NCBI GenBank assembly: GCA_018223385.1
Contig: JAGTTR010000023.1
Span: 1 to 64,000, forward strand
Direction of reading: 5' to 3'
Source of the DNA: Oscillospiraceae bacterium Marseille-Q3528
GTDB taxonomy: Bacteria; Bacillota; Clostridia; Lachnospirales; Lachnospiraceae
Length of the DNA: 64,000 nt
A model generated the notes under the pieces. That model saw only the letters and a program-made list of their open reading frames with translations. It made no database searches and was not told the origin of the DNA. Every line of letters starts with the position of its first letter. The first letter of the stretch is position 1. Below are positions 1 through 8,838 of this stretch, in pieces. The translations under genes and the position numbers were made by a program.

Positions 1-180
1 GATATACGGCATAATGAATATCTGAATAAGTCGAAACAGGCAAGAGAACCTATTCAGGACTTGGCTTTTATTGAATATCTGTATAATCGTGCGTATGCTT
101 TACTGTATTTGCTTAGGATTAAAACAGATACAGGAAAATTGATTAATTTTAAAGAAATATCTCAGACATTAGAGCGATAG
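1..180 (+). CDS. 3' end of an unknown gene, cut by the window edge
   Basis: Frame 1 is open from the first base to a TAG at 178-180 and gives 59 residues (ending ISQTLER). It lies 12 bp before the next gene, and its stop codon overlaps that gene's ribosome binding site, so the two are probably one operon. The fragment is charged and helix-prone, with no motif I recognise. Because it sits upstream of an ATPase-nuclease typical of phage defence, it could be the partner subunit of a two-gene system, but that is inference from position only. Confidence 0.6.
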   Translation, partial: DIRHNEYLNKSKQAREPIQDLAFIEYLYNRAYALLYLLRIKTDTGKLINFKEISQTLER

Positions 181-192
181 GAGGACAAGAAA

Positions 193-1671
193 TTGAGAGA
201 ATTAGATATTGAAATCAGTGAAATAAAAAATATAAAAAAGGCGAAAGTTTCCATTCCACTTAATCGAGGAATTTATGGCATTATTGGTAACAATGGTACG
301 GGAAAAAGCACTATTATGACCTGTTTAGCACAAGCAGTATTTTCACATAGTTTAAATGCTTTAAGGGAAGAAGATATAAGCGAAGAGTCATATGTGCTGT
401 TAAGTGACGGAGAAAAAACTGCAAAATGGTTTCGCCAAGGTGATAAATGGAAAACGGTAGAAAAGCCAAGAGAAAGAGTTCATTATGATGGTATGTATGA
501 AGGAAGTTTATTCTATGGAACTAGATTCAATGATTCTAAAATTGTAGATGATTTGCTTGCCACATCGCAAATTCATGATGAGGATATAGTAGCGGCAGAT
601 GATTATGTCAAGGATAATCTGAGTTATATTTTGCACGGTAATTATAATTTTTACAGAATGTTAAAGAGAATTAGAAATAAGCAGATAGCTGCTAATTTGG
701 AGTTAGAGAATACGCCATATTTTCAAGAGTATAGAGGTAAGTTGATAAGTCAATATAGAATGAGTTCAGGCGAATGTCTTTTAGTATCATTGTTACATTT
801 TATATATAATGCAATTGTTAGAAGATCATTGCCACAGGATAAACCTATAATAATGTTGATTGATGAAATTGAATTAGCTTTACATCCAATAGCAGTGGTT
901 AGATTACTGGATTTGTTGTGTGAGTTGATAGAACAGCATCACAATTTAGTGGTAATTTTATCTTCTCATTCACCAGAAGTAATTAGAACTATCCAGCCGA
1001 ATAATTTATTTCAGATAGAGTTGTCTAAACGAGAGGAGGGTCTGGTAGAAGTCAATACACCATGTTATCCAAGCTATGCTATTAGAGATGTTTATATGCA
1101 TGATGGATTTGATTTTGTGGTTTTAGTAGAAGACTATTTGGCAAAGAATATTGTACAAACAATTATTGATGAAAAAGATATATCTAGAAGTAAGCTTATA
1201 AATATTTTACCTGTTGGTGGGTGGAGTAATGTACTGAACTTACAACATGAATTATATATACATTCGACTTTTGGTGCCGGGACAAAGATTTTTAGTATTT
1301 TGGATGGTGATATTCAAAAGGATGTAGGGCAACAGTATAAGGAATATCCAAAACTTTTTATACCGATAGGAAGTATCGAAAAGTTTTTGAAGAAAGTATT
1401 AATTACAGAAGTAGATACGCAAATTAAAAAGGAGATAAATGACAAATTCTTTTATGTGAAATCTATAGATAATCTTATAGCAGAATATATTAAGACAAAT
1501 AAGAAAAAAGATGAAGATGGTAAAGAATTGTATAAAATTATCCGAGCAGATTTTGAAAAGCGTTCTATCGCTGAGATGACATTTGTGGAGGGTATTTGTA
1601 AAATTGCAAAGAAATATATTGATTTTTCTAAGTTTGAAACTAATTTAGAAAAATTTTTGAAAAATGAATAA
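193..1671 (+). CDS. OLD-like AAA ATPase fused to a TOPRIM nuclease domain (putative defence protein)
   Basis: This 492-residue protein starts at TTG; AGGAGGA at 179-185 sits 7 nt upstream. Residues 1-290 form an SMC/ABC-like ATPase: Walker A GNNGTGKST near residue 32, Walker B LIDEIELALHP near 222 and an H-loop SSHSPEVI. Residues about 305-380 resemble a TOPRIM domain: VLVED (the conserved Glu), LPVGGWSNV and ILDGD (the Asp-x-Asp metal site). About 110 C-terminal residues are unassigned. The order ATPase then TOPRIM is that of OLD-family nucleases, as in Gabija GajA and retron-associated OLD proteins, which act against phage. No UvrD-like helicase follows, so Gabija is not complete here. The gene is AT-rich and ends about 110 bp before an rlmD remnant, which suggests cargo at the end of an integrated element. 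Nuclease activity is inferred. Confidence 0.75.
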   Translation: MRELDIEISEIKNIKKAKVSIPLNRGIYGIIGNNGTGKSTIMTCLAQAVFSHSLNALREEDISEESYVLLSDGEKTAKWFRQGDKWKTVEKPRERVHYDGMYEGSLFYGTRFNDSKIVDDLLATSQIHDEDIVAADDYVKDNLSYILHGNYNFYRMLKRIRNKQIAANLELENTPYFQEYRGKLISQYRMSSGECLLVSLLHFIYNAIVRRSLPQDKPIIMLIDEIELALHPIAVVRLLDLLCELIEQHHNLVVILSSHSPEVIRTIQPNNLFQIELSKREEGLVEVNTPCYPSYAIRDVYMHDGFDFVVLVEDYLAKNIVQTIIDEKDISRSKLINILPVGGWSNVLNLQHELYIHSTFGAGTKIFSILDGDIQKDVGQQYKEYPKLFIPIGSIEKFLKKVLITEVDTQIKKEINDKFFYVKSIDNLIAEYIKTNKKKDEDGKELYKIIRADFEKRSIAEMTFVEGICKIAKKYIDFSKFETNLEKFLKNE

Positions 1672-1782
1672 TTGTGGATTTCGGAAAGTATATGGGGTGA
1701 AAGGTATCCCCCTAAGTGGGGTATAAACCTTTTCGCAAAAGGTGACGGTTTCGCTATTTAGTATAAGAAGTAACTTTCACCG

Positions 1783-2021
1783 CACGTCGAGACGGTTGTT
1801 CTTTTGTCCCAACTGAAACAAAAGCCGGATGATTACATTAATGTCACGATTGAACTTGATGATATGGATATAACATCTGCAGAGACTAAGGCTACATATG
1901 ATGAGATAAAGAAGTATGTGGCTGAACATAATGCCGGCATGAAGGTTTCCAATCTGTATATCTCACAGGTAAAGAGAGTGCAATTGTGGAGGCATTGAAC
2001 CATTTTAAGATGAATAGTTAA
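1783..2021 (+). pseudogene. Remnant of the 3' end of rlmD/rumA (23S rRNA uracil-C5 methyltransferase)
   Basis: The frame beginning at 1783 reads HVETVVLLSQLKQKPDDYIN, the conserved C-terminal signature of RlmD/RumA followed by the tail common in Lachnospiraceae copies. The tail breaks after VKR at about 1979. It resumes in another frame as AIVEALNHFKMNS and ends at TAA 2019-2021, so an internal piece is missing. The frame is closed by a stop at 1771-1773, so nothing upstream belongs to the gene. There is no catalytic domain. This is either the chromosomal half left after an element inserted into rlmD, or a replacement end carried by such an element. A start at TTG 1804 could be called, but I see no reason to think it is expressed. 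Confidence 0.75.
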
Positions 2022-2041
2022 TAAAGAGAGGTGCATATGCT

Positions 2042-2731
2042 ATGCCATGTATACTCGTGGTTGAAGATGATGAAAACTTAAATCGTGGAATTACATTTTC
2101 ACTGAAAAAATCCGGATATGAGGTTTTTTCAGCAGAATCAGTGAAAAAAGCGAAAAGAATTGCAAGTGATCATAATGTGGATGTTACCATTTGTGATGTG
2201 AATCTTCCGGATGGGAATGGACTGGAATTTGTAAGGTGGATGAGATGCAATTATAATACATACATTATTTGTCTTACAGCACTAGATCAGGAGATGGATC
2301 AGGTCATGGGATATGAAGCAGGGGCAGATGATTATATTACAAAGCCGTTTAGTCTTTCGGTACTTCTTTTGAAAATAGAAGCACATTTCCGCCGCAGACA
2401 GGAGAAAACGGAAGCCGGAAAGATGATTTCGGGAGATATCGTATTTATCGCAGGAGAAATGAAAGTCCTGATAAAGAGTCGTGAAATCAGTCTGACAAAA
2501 ACGGAGTTGAAAATGCTGACTTTTTTTCTTCAGAATCCGAAACAGATTCTTTCAAAAACACAAATATTGGAAAATGTGTTTGATCTGGAAGGGGATTTTG
2601 TGGATGAAAATACAATCGCTGTCAATATCAGAAGACTCCGTGAGAAAATCGAAGACAATCCGGCTGCACCGGTCTATATAAAGAATATCAGAGGTCTTGG
2701 GTATATATGGAATCAGGAGGTAAGGCAGTGA
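2042..2731 (+). CDS. OmpR/PhoB-family response regulator
   Basis: The 229-residue protein has a receiver domain at residues 1-120 with acidic pocket EDDE (8-11), phosphoacceptor Asp52 in CDVNLPDGNG and KPF near residue 100. A winged-helix DNA-binding domain follows at about 130-228, ending in the usual GLGYIW. A purine-rich AGAGAGG lies about 10 nt before the ATG. The gene overlaps the sensor kinase by the GTGA junction at 2728-2731 and is followed by an ABC transporter. This is the layout of Bce/Vex-like systems that sense cell-envelope-active peptides. The cognate signal cannot be read from sequence. Confidence 0.93.
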   Translation: MPCILVVEDDENLNRGITFSLKKSGYEVFSAESVKKAKRIASDHNVDVTICDVNLPDGNGLEFVRWMRCNYNTYIICLTALDQEMDQVMGYEAGADDYITKPFSLSVLLLKIEAHFRRRQEKTEAGKMISGDIVFIAGEMKVLIKSREISLTKTELKMLTFFLQNPKQILSKTQILENVFDLEGDFVDENTIAVNIRRLREKIEDNPAAPVYIKNIRGLGYIWNQEVRQ

Positions 2732-3972
2732 CAAAGAGATATCGCAAGAAGATTACAGTAGTGCTCTCCTTGGTATTACCTGTCATATTATTGTTTGCAA
2801 TATTAAATTGCTTTACCACGTATGTGTTTTATGAAGATTATAAATATAAAATGAATCTTATGACAGAGATTGCTGCAAAGGAAGAATTTTCCGGGCTGGA
2901 TGCTGTTTCGGAATTGCTTAAGGATAAGGATATTGAAACTAACGAACAGGGAATGCGATTATTGGAGCAATATGGATACTGGGGGAATAAAGGGAATGCA
3001 TTTTATTCGCAATTCCGGCATCAGGTTATGGTGACCGGTGCTGTAAGCACTGTGATATGCGTGCTTCTTTTGACTTTTTTACTTTATTGGAAGAAAAAAG
3101 AAGATGCGTGTCATCAGAAAATTTTAGACCAGTTGGAAGAAATTCTGATCAGATTCCGTGAAAATAAATTTGATGATTTACTGAAAACGGAAAATCATGC
3201 AGAGCTGGAAAAATTGAATGACCAGCTTGAAGCAATCGGACATCACATTCAGTTGATAAAGGAAGAAGCAAGGGCAGAAAAGGAGAACACGAAAGAAATG
3301 GTTTCTGATATTTCTCACCAGTTAAAGACACCGGTTGCAGCTTTGGATACATGTTTTAGTGTGCTGATGCAGAATGACTTAAGTGCCACAGAACAGGAGG
3401 AGTTTCGTATCCGTTGTCGGAGTGCTCTGGATGGACTGGAGACATTATTGCAGTCGCTTCTTGAAATATCCAAGATGGAAACTGGACTGATTCAGATTAA
3501 TAAGAAAAAACTTCCGCTTATAGATACTGTCATATCTGCTGTGAACCGCACTTATCCTAAAGCGGATGAGAAAGAAATTGAATTCGTTTTTGACTATGAA
3601 AAAGAGCTGGAAACATGCATGATTATGCAGGATAAAAGGTGGCTTGGCGAAGCTGTGATCAACGTTCTGGATAATGCGGTCAAGTACAGTCCGGGTGGTT
3701 CAAAAATATTTATCCGGTTACAAAAAAGAAACGATCTTGTAAGAATGGAAATTGAGGATCAGGGAATTGGTATTCCGCAGAATGAGTATCACAAAATTTT
3801 TCAACGATTTTACAGAGGAAGTTCCAGGGAGGTCATGGAAAAGAGTGGTACAGGAATCGGACTTTTTCTATCGAGAGAAATTATCGAAAAACACGCAGGT
3901 ACGATTACGGTAACCTCCGGCAAAAAGAAAAAAGGAAGCACGTTTGTGATTCAATTACCATATGTTGGTTAA
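2728..3972 (+). CDS. Sensor histidine kinase
   Basis: I place the start at GTG 2728, which overlaps the regulator's stop and has AGGAGG at 2715-2720, rather than at the in-frame ATG 2707, which lies upstream of that site. The protein has a membrane segment near residues 9-30, a short extracytoplasmic part of about 70 residues, a second membrane segment and a HAMP-like linker. The dimerisation helix carries SDISHQLKTP with the phosphorylated His. The HATPase domain shows VLDNAVKYS (N box), DQGIGIP (G1) and GTGIGLFLS (G2). All catalytic elements are intact. It should phosphorylate the preceding regulator; the ligand is unknown. Confidence 0.92.
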   Translation: MTKRYRKKITVVLSLVLPVILLFAILNCFTTYVFYEDYKYKMNLMTEIAAKEEFSGLDAVSELLKDKDIETNEQGMRLLEQYGYWGNKGNAFYSQFRHQVMVTGAVSTVICVLLLTFLLYWKKKEDACHQKILDQLEEILIRFRENKFDDLLKTENHAELEKLNDQLEAIGHHIQLIKEEARAEKENTKEMVSDISHQLKTPVAALDTCFSVLMQNDLSATEQEEFRIRCRSALDGLETLLQSLLEISKMETGLIQINKKKLPLIDTVISAVNRTYPKADEKEIEFVFDYEKELETCMIMQDKRWLGEAVINVLDNAVKYSPGGSKIFIRLQKRNDLVRMEIEDQGIGIPQNEYHKIFQRFYRGSSREVMEKSGTGIGLFLSREIIEKHAGTITVTSGKKKKGSTFVIQLPYVG

Positions 3973-3981
3973 ATTTTAAGT

Positions 3982-4024
3982 GAGCAGAAATCTTACAATT
4001 CTGTAAGACTTCTGCTCGTTTTTT
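3982..4024 (+). terminator. Intrinsic terminator after the two-component pair
   Basis: Arms GAGCAGAA and TTCTGCTC (3982-3989 and 4010-4017) enclose a second matching pair, TCTTACA and TGTAAGA. A run of six T follows at 4019-4024. It separates the regulator/kinase transcript from the ABC transporter genes, which start 62 bp further on. Confidence 0.85.
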
Positions 4025-4085
4025 GAAAGTGAAATGAAAGATTGCCCTGACACAATTTGGATGTAGGATGAAAAGGAGGCAACAC

Positions 4086-4760
4086 ATGAGTGTGATATTA
4101 GAAACCAAGCAGCTTTGTAAGTTTTATGGCGCAGGTGAGAATCAGGTCAAAGCGGTCAATCAGGTGGACATTCAGATTGAGCGGGGAGAATTTGTCGCAA
4201 TTGTTGGAAAGTCAGGTTCCGGTAAAAGTACATTACTTCATATGCTTGGAGGGCTAGACACCCCGACAAAAGGCAGTGTTACTTTAGCAGGGAAAAATTT
4301 ATACAGGATGAAGGAAAATGCCCTTGCTGTTTTCCGCAGAAGAAAAATCGGATTTGTTTTTCAGGCATTTAATCTGGTTTCATCTGTTAATGTCTGGGAA
4401 AATATTGTACTGCCACTGGGGCTGGACGGAAGAAAAGTGGATGAAGCGTATGTAAATGATATTATTGCAACTCTGGGGATTGAAAACCGGATTTATAATC
4501 TGCCAAATCAGTTATCCGGAGGACAGCAGCAGAGAGTAGCAATTGCAAGAGCACTGGTGAATCGTCCGGAAATTATATTTGCAGATGAGCCGACAGGAAA
4601 TCTTGATTCTAAGACCAGTGATGAGGTAATCGCTCTGCTTAAGATGACAGCAAAAAAATATGGACAGACAATTGTAATGATTACCCATGATGACGAAATT
4701 GCACAGGTCGCTGACCGTATTCTGGTGATTGAGGACGGACAGGTGGTGGATTTCAGATGA
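4086..4760 (+). CDS. ABC transporter ATP-binding protein (MacB/BceA type)
   Basis: The start is ATG 4086, with AGGAGG at 4074-4079. An upstream in-frame ATG at 4068 overlaps that site and is less likely. The 224-residue protein contains Walker A GKSGSGKST, Q-loop VFQAFNL, signature LSGGQQQRVAIARAL, Walker B IIFADEPTGNLD and the H-loop ITHD, all intact. The A-loop and length match the LolD/MacB/BceA subfamily, which drives FtsX-type permeases rather than classical importers. It overlaps the permease gene by ATGA at 4757-4760. It probably moves or senses an envelope-active peptide under the preceding two-component system. Confidence 0.93.
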   Translation: MSVILETKQLCKFYGAGENQVKAVNQVDIQIERGEFVAIVGKSGSGKSTLLHMLGGLDTPTKGSVTLAGKNLYRMKENALAVFRRRKIGFVFQAFNLVSSVNVWENIVLPLGLDGRKVDEAYVNDIIATLGIENRIYNLPNQLSGGQQQRVAIARALVNRPEIIFADEPTGNLDSKTSDEVIALLKMTAKKYGQTIVMITHDDEIAQVADRILVIEDGQVVDFR

Positions 4761-7186
4761 AGACAATAAGCAGGATTGCGTATAGCAATGACAAAAGGAA
4801 CAGGACAAGAAGTATATTGATCATGATGGCAATCTGTCTGACCACGATGCTGCTTGTTATCATCAGTACTGTGGGAAATGGGGTAATTCATTTACAGAAA
4901 AGTCAGGCGGCAAGCTCATACGGAAGCAACTACGGCCTGTTTATCGCCGCAGATGGTACGCAATTAAAAGAAGTGGAACGCAGAGCTGAGATATCTGATA
5001 TCGGCATCATGTGTACGGAGGGCATCCTGAAAGGAAATGAAAATGGCGGCTTTGTCAGTGCGGATGAAACGGTCAGGAAAATGCTTCCCTATAATCAGGA
5101 ATATGTGTTGAAGGAAGGTACCTATCCGGAAAAGGCGCAGGAAATTGCCGCAGGACGCGCTTTCTTTGATGCAGTGGGATACCATGATGTAAAGGTCGGA
5201 GACACCGTAACATTGGAGTACCGTTCCGGCATGCAGTCGGAATACGCACCGGTGGAATTTACTGTCAGCGGGATTTTATATGACCGGGATGAATATACCA
5301 TCGAGGCTTCCTATGTTGTATTCGGTTCGCAGGATTTTTATAATGAGCGTGTTGCGGAGGGTGACAGGCAATATAATATCTATTTTACCTTGAGCGATTC
5401 TGCAAATGTATCTATGAATAATGTTGCGCCTGTTATAAAAGAAATCGCGGATTCCTGCGGCATTGACCAGAAAAACGTGATCATCAATGACCTCTACCTG
5501 CAGTGGGTATTGCAGCCGAGCTATGAAATGATTGTGGTTTGTGGAACCCTGATCCTCGGAATCGTGCTGTTTTCCGTTGTGGTCATTTATAATATCTTCC
5601 AGGTCGGGATCGCCCAGAAGGTTCAGGAGTACGGAAAAATCAAGGCGCTGGGTGCAACCAGAAAGCAGATGAAGCAGTTGATCTTTCGTGAGGGCATTCT
5701 TCTGGCGGTTCCTTCGATACCGCTGGGGCTGCTGTTTGGTTTCCTGATTGCAAAAGTCAGCTTCAACTGGCTGGTGGAGCAGGGAAATCTGGTATCGTCC
5801 GGAATCAAGAACCATCAGGTGCCTCTGTTTTCACTGACAATTATGCTCATCTGCATTTTTGTATCGTTTCTTACGGTCGTTTTGGCTCTGCGCAAACCCA
5901 TGAAAATTGTTTCCCGGATTTCACCCATCGAAGCGACACGGTATCTTGACGGCTCCAAAACGCAAAAACAGGGCAGACGAAAAGGCAGAAAAGATGTCAC
6001 CGTTTTCTCCATGGCAATGGCAAATGTGACAGGCAATCCGAAAAGAACCATTGCTACGATTCTTACCATGGGGCTTTCCTGTGTATTGTTTGTAATTATC
6101 TCTAATTATGTTGGGAATATTGACACGGAGCACGAGGCGCGGATTGCAATCAACCATGGACAATTTGAGTTGCAGCTGGATTATTCCCAGAATTATGATG
6201 AAGCCTATCCGGAGAATAATCTGGATACGATTCTGACGGATAATCCATTGAATGATTCAATGATTGAAGAAATCAAAAGCATTCCAGGAGTGACAGATGT
6301 CATGACGAGAGAGATTGTCTCTGTAAATCTGAACGGAACAAGATTTCCGGCTGATATTGTGAGTAAAAATGATTTTGATTTTATGCGCCAAGACGGGGAT
6401 ATTGGCTCTATGGACTATGATCAGGCGGTAAAGAATGGTGAAATTTTCTTTGGCTGGTCGGCGTGGATGGAACAAGATGGATATGCTCCGGGTGAATCTA
6501 TTGTATTTGACTTTGAGAATGGAAGTGAAACCTATACCTATCAGGGAAAGATTGCAGGATCCTTTGTAAGCGCGGACACTTATCTTGTCATTCCGGAAGG
6601 TGTATACCGTTCCATGAATCCGAGGGGAACAGCCTATGGCTATCTGTGGGTGGACTGTGATAAAAAAGATGTTGCATCTGTGGAACAGAGTCTGAATACT
6701 TTGATTTCTAATACTTCGCATATAAAAATGGATACCTATCATGCACAGTTACAATCTGCAGAATACGCAAGCCGTATGATGAAGCTTGGCTGCTATCTGT
6801 TCATGGCAATTGTCGGTCTCATTGGGTTTATGAATCTGGCAAACACCATGATCATCAATATCACCACGAAGAAGCAGGAATACGGTGTGCTGCAAGCGGT
6901 AGGCATGACCAATAAGCAGTTGAATCTGTGCTTACAAATACAGGGCTTGATTTTTACGGTTGGCACCATCTGCGTCGCACTTGCTGCCGGTCTGCCCCTT
7001 GGCTATGCACTGTTTTCCTATGCGAAGCATAATGGGATTTTTGGAATGAACGTTTATCACGTTCCTCTTATCCCGATTCTTGTTATGATTCTTCTGGTTG
7101 GTATTCTACAAATTGTGCTTTCCTGTGTTTTAAGCAGTAATCTGAAAAAGGAAACGCTGGTAGAAAGAATAAGGTATCAGGGATAG
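4757..7186 (+). CDS. FtsX-domain ABC permease
   Basis: This 809-residue membrane protein has two FtsX-like halves. Membrane segment 1 lies near residues 17-38, followed by a large extracytoplasmic part and a three-segment FtsX core at about 260-385. A second segment near 432 is again followed by an extracytoplasmic part and a second three-segment core at about 670-800. Both cores carry the cytoplasmic motif YG-K/V-ALGATRKQ or LQAVGMTNKQ seen in MacB/FtsX proteins. The two-core layout is that of large Gram-positive FtsX permeases, which export or release peptides or lipoproteins. It is translationally coupled to the ATPase. The substrate is unknown; antimicrobial peptide resistance is the best guess from context. 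Confidence 0.9.
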   Translation: MKTISRIAYSNDKRNRTRSILIMMAICLTTMLLVIISTVGNGVIHLQKSQAASSYGSNYGLFIAADGTQLKEVERRAEISDIGIMCTEGILKGNENGGFVSADETVRKMLPYNQEYVLKEGTYPEKAQEIAAGRAFFDAVGYHDVKVGDTVTLEYRSGMQSEYAPVEFTVSGILYDRDEYTIEASYVVFGSQDFYNERVAEGDRQYNIYFTLSDSANVSMNNVAPVIKEIADSCGIDQKNVIINDLYLQWVLQPSYEMIVVCGTLILGIVLFSVVVIYNIFQVGIAQKVQEYGKIKALGATRKQMKQLIFREGILLAVPSIPLGLLFGFLIAKVSFNWLVEQGNLVSSGIKNHQVPLFSLTIMLICIFVSFLTVVLALRKPMKIVSRISPIEATRYLDGSKTQKQGRRKGRKDVTVFSMAMANVTGNPKRTIATILTMGLSCVLFVIISNYVGNIDTEHEARIAINHGQFELQLDYSQNYDEAYPENNLDTILTDNPLNDSMIEEIKSIPGVTDVMTREIVSVNLNGTRFPADIVSKNDFDFMRQDGDIGSMDYDQAVKNGEIFFGWSAWMEQDGYAPGESIVFDFENGSETYTYQGKIAGSFVSADTYLVIPEGVYRSMNPRGTAYGYLWVDCDKKDVASVEQSLNTLISNTSHIKMDTYHAQLQSAEYASRMMKLGCYLFMAIVGLIGFMNLANTMIINITTKKQEYGVLQAVGMTNKQLNLCLQIQGLIFTVGTICVALAAGLPLGYALFSYAKHNGIFGMNVYHVPLIPILVMILLVGILQIVLSCVLSSNLKKETLVERIRYQG

Positions 7187-7295
7187 CAAGTATTGCTGGG
7201 ATATCCTCAGTATCATAACAGGAATTAAAAGCACTTGGCTTCAAAAAGTTTTGTACTTTTGACAAAATGCAACCGATTTTTCATCAATTATAATA

Positions 7296-7303
7296 AATTT
7301 GAT
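7296..7303 (+). repeat. Target site duplication, left copy (AATTTGAT)
   Basis: This 8-bp sequence is repeated exactly at 8789-8796, directly outside the inverted repeats of the IS256-family element. Confidence 0.9.
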
Positions 7304-8788
7304 GAGCTTGTGAAACTTTTTCTGTAAAATAACCTAAGTAAGGTCCTTCTATGATACAATAAATATCATTAGGAGGGCCTTTTACTATGGCAAAACAAAA
7401 GAAACCGGTTCACAGAGTTGAAATGACTGAGGGAAAAAGAAATATCATCCGCCAACTTCTCGAAGAATACGATATCGAGACTGCGGAAGACATCCAAGAT
7501 GCTCTCAAAGATCTCCTGGGCGGCACCATTAAAGAAATGATGGAGGCGGAAATGGATGACCACCTTGGATATGAGAAATCCGAGCGTTCTGATAACGATG
7601 ATTATCGCAACGGTTATAAACGCAAGCAGGTAAACAGCCGATATGGTTCTATGGAAATCGAAGTACCGCAGGATCGAAAATCGACCTTTGAACCACAGGT
7701 TGTGAAAAAGCATCAGAAAGATATTTCTGATATTGATCAGAAGATCATCTCTATGTATGCCAAAGGAATGACCACTCGCCAGATCTCGGAAACAATCGAA
7801 GATATCTACGGCTTTGAAACATCAGAAAGTTTTATATCTGATGTGACAGACAAGATCCTTCCCCAGATTGAAGACTGGCAGAATCGTCCGCTGGATGAGG
7901 TGTATCCGATCCTCTACATCGACGCGATCCACTATTCTGTGAGGGATAATGGAGTTATTCGTAAACTTGCAGCTTACGTCATTCTGGGCATTAATACAGC
8001 AGGGAAAAAGGAAGTCCTGACCATTACGATCGGTGATAATGAAAGTGCGAAATACTGGTTGTCTGTTCTGAATGAACTGAAAAATCGTGGCGTCAAGGAT
8101 ATCCTGATTATTTGCGCCGATGGACTTACGGGCATTAAGGAGGCGATTTCAGCAGCGTTTCCAAAAACAGAATACCAGCGGTGTATCGTTCATCAGGTAA
8201 GAAACACCCTGAAATACGTTCCAGATAAGGACAGAAAAGCCTTTGCTACAGATTTAAAAACTATCTATCAGGCTGCTGACGAGCAGAAAGCTCTGGCTGC
8301 TTTAGACCGTGTAACTGAAAAATGGACTCCGAAATACCCGAATTCCATGAAACGCTGGAAGGACAACTGGGATGCCGTTTCACCTATTTTTAAGTTCTCA
8401 GCCACTGTCAGAAAGGTCATTTACACGACAAATGCGATTGAATCACTGAATTCTACATACCGGAAGCTAAACCGCCAGAGAAGCGTATTTCCAAGCGATA
8501 CAGCCCTGTTAAAAGCTCTGTATCTGGCCACTTTTGAGGCTACGAAAAAATGGACGACCACAATCCGGGATTGGGCTCAGGTTTATGGAGAACTGAGTAT
8601 TATGTATGAGGGGCGTTTACCAGAATAATTAAAAACTTGGTTAAAAAGACAGGCGGGAAACCGCCTGCTCTTGACATGCCTATAGGTAACTGTTATATAT
8701 AAAGCAAGAGCGACAAGCATGATTCACAAGCTTATCGCCCTTAATTATCATAGAAGGATCTTATTTACAGAGTTTTTCTCATACTCTC
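7304..8788 (+). mobile_element. IS256-family insertion sequence, complete
   Basis: The element is 1,485 bp. Its ends are imperfect inverted repeats, starting GAGCTTGTGAAAC at 7304 and, read inward from 8788, GAGAGTATGAGAA. They match at 16 of the first 25 positions. The inner repeat CCTTCTATGAT is shared as well. An exact 8-bp duplication AATTTGAT flanks it at 7296-7303 and 8789-8796, as expected for IS256 transposition. A single intact transposase fills it, and a GC-rich hairpin lies at about 8651-8667 behind the gene. The perfect target duplication points to a fairly recent insertion. Confidence 0.93.
7387..8628 (+). CDS. IS256-family (mutator type) transposase
   Basis: The 413-residue transposase starts at ATG 7387, with AGGAGG at about 7371-7376. 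The DDE triad is visible: Asp in YIDAIH, Asp in CADGLTG, and Glu in TNAIESLN, with the family motif CIVHQVRN between the second and third. The length is normal for the family and there is no frameshift, so the element is probably active. It catalyses cut-and-copy of the flanking inverted repeats. Confidence 0.96.
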   Translation: MAKQKKPVHRVEMTEGKRNIIRQLLEEYDIETAEDIQDALKDLLGGTIKEMMEAEMDDHLGYEKSERSDNDDYRNGYKRKQVNSRYGSMEIEVPQDRKSTFEPQVVKKHQKDISDIDQKIISMYAKGMTTRQISETIEDIYGFETSESFISDVTDKILPQIEDWQNRPLDEVYPILYIDAIHYSVRDNGVIRKLAAYVILGINTAGKKEVLTITIGDNESAKYWLSVLNELKNRGVKDILIICADGLTGIKEAISAAFPKTEYQRCIVHQVRNTLKYVPDKDRKAFATDLKTIYQAADEQKALAALDRVTEKWTPKYPNSMKRWKDNWDAVSPIFKFSATVRKVIYTTNAIESLNSTYRKLNRQRSVFPSDTALLKALYLATFEATKKWTTTIRDWAQVYGELSIMYEGRLPE

Positions 8789-8796
8789 AATTTGAT
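8789..8796 (+). repeat. Target site duplication, right copy (AATTTGAT)
   Basis: Exact duplicate of 7296-7303, outside the right inverted repeat of the insertion sequence. Confidence 0.9.
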
Positions 8797-8797
8797 T

Positions 8798-8833
8798 AAG
8801 CAGCCTGTGTGTAATAAAGCATACAGGCTGCTT
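8798..8833 (-). terminator. Stem-loop after the DUF6061-like gene
   Basis: A perfect 11-bp stem, AAGCAGCCTGT and ACAGGCTGCTT, lies just past the stop of the minus-strand gene and directly beside the IS target duplication. On the minus strand the stem is followed by AATCAAATT rather than a true T run, so termination would be weak. The IS may have landed in the original tail. Confidence 0.5.
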
Positions 8834-8838
8834 GCATT

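Noticed and set aside
193..1671. A Gabija system
   Set aside because: The ATPase-TOPRIM protein fits GajA-like proteins, but no UvrD-like helicase gene follows.
1804..1998. A 64-residue gene starting at TTG 1804
   Set aside because: Its sequence is the tail of RlmD with a broken end and no own ribosome binding site, so it is treated as a remnant.
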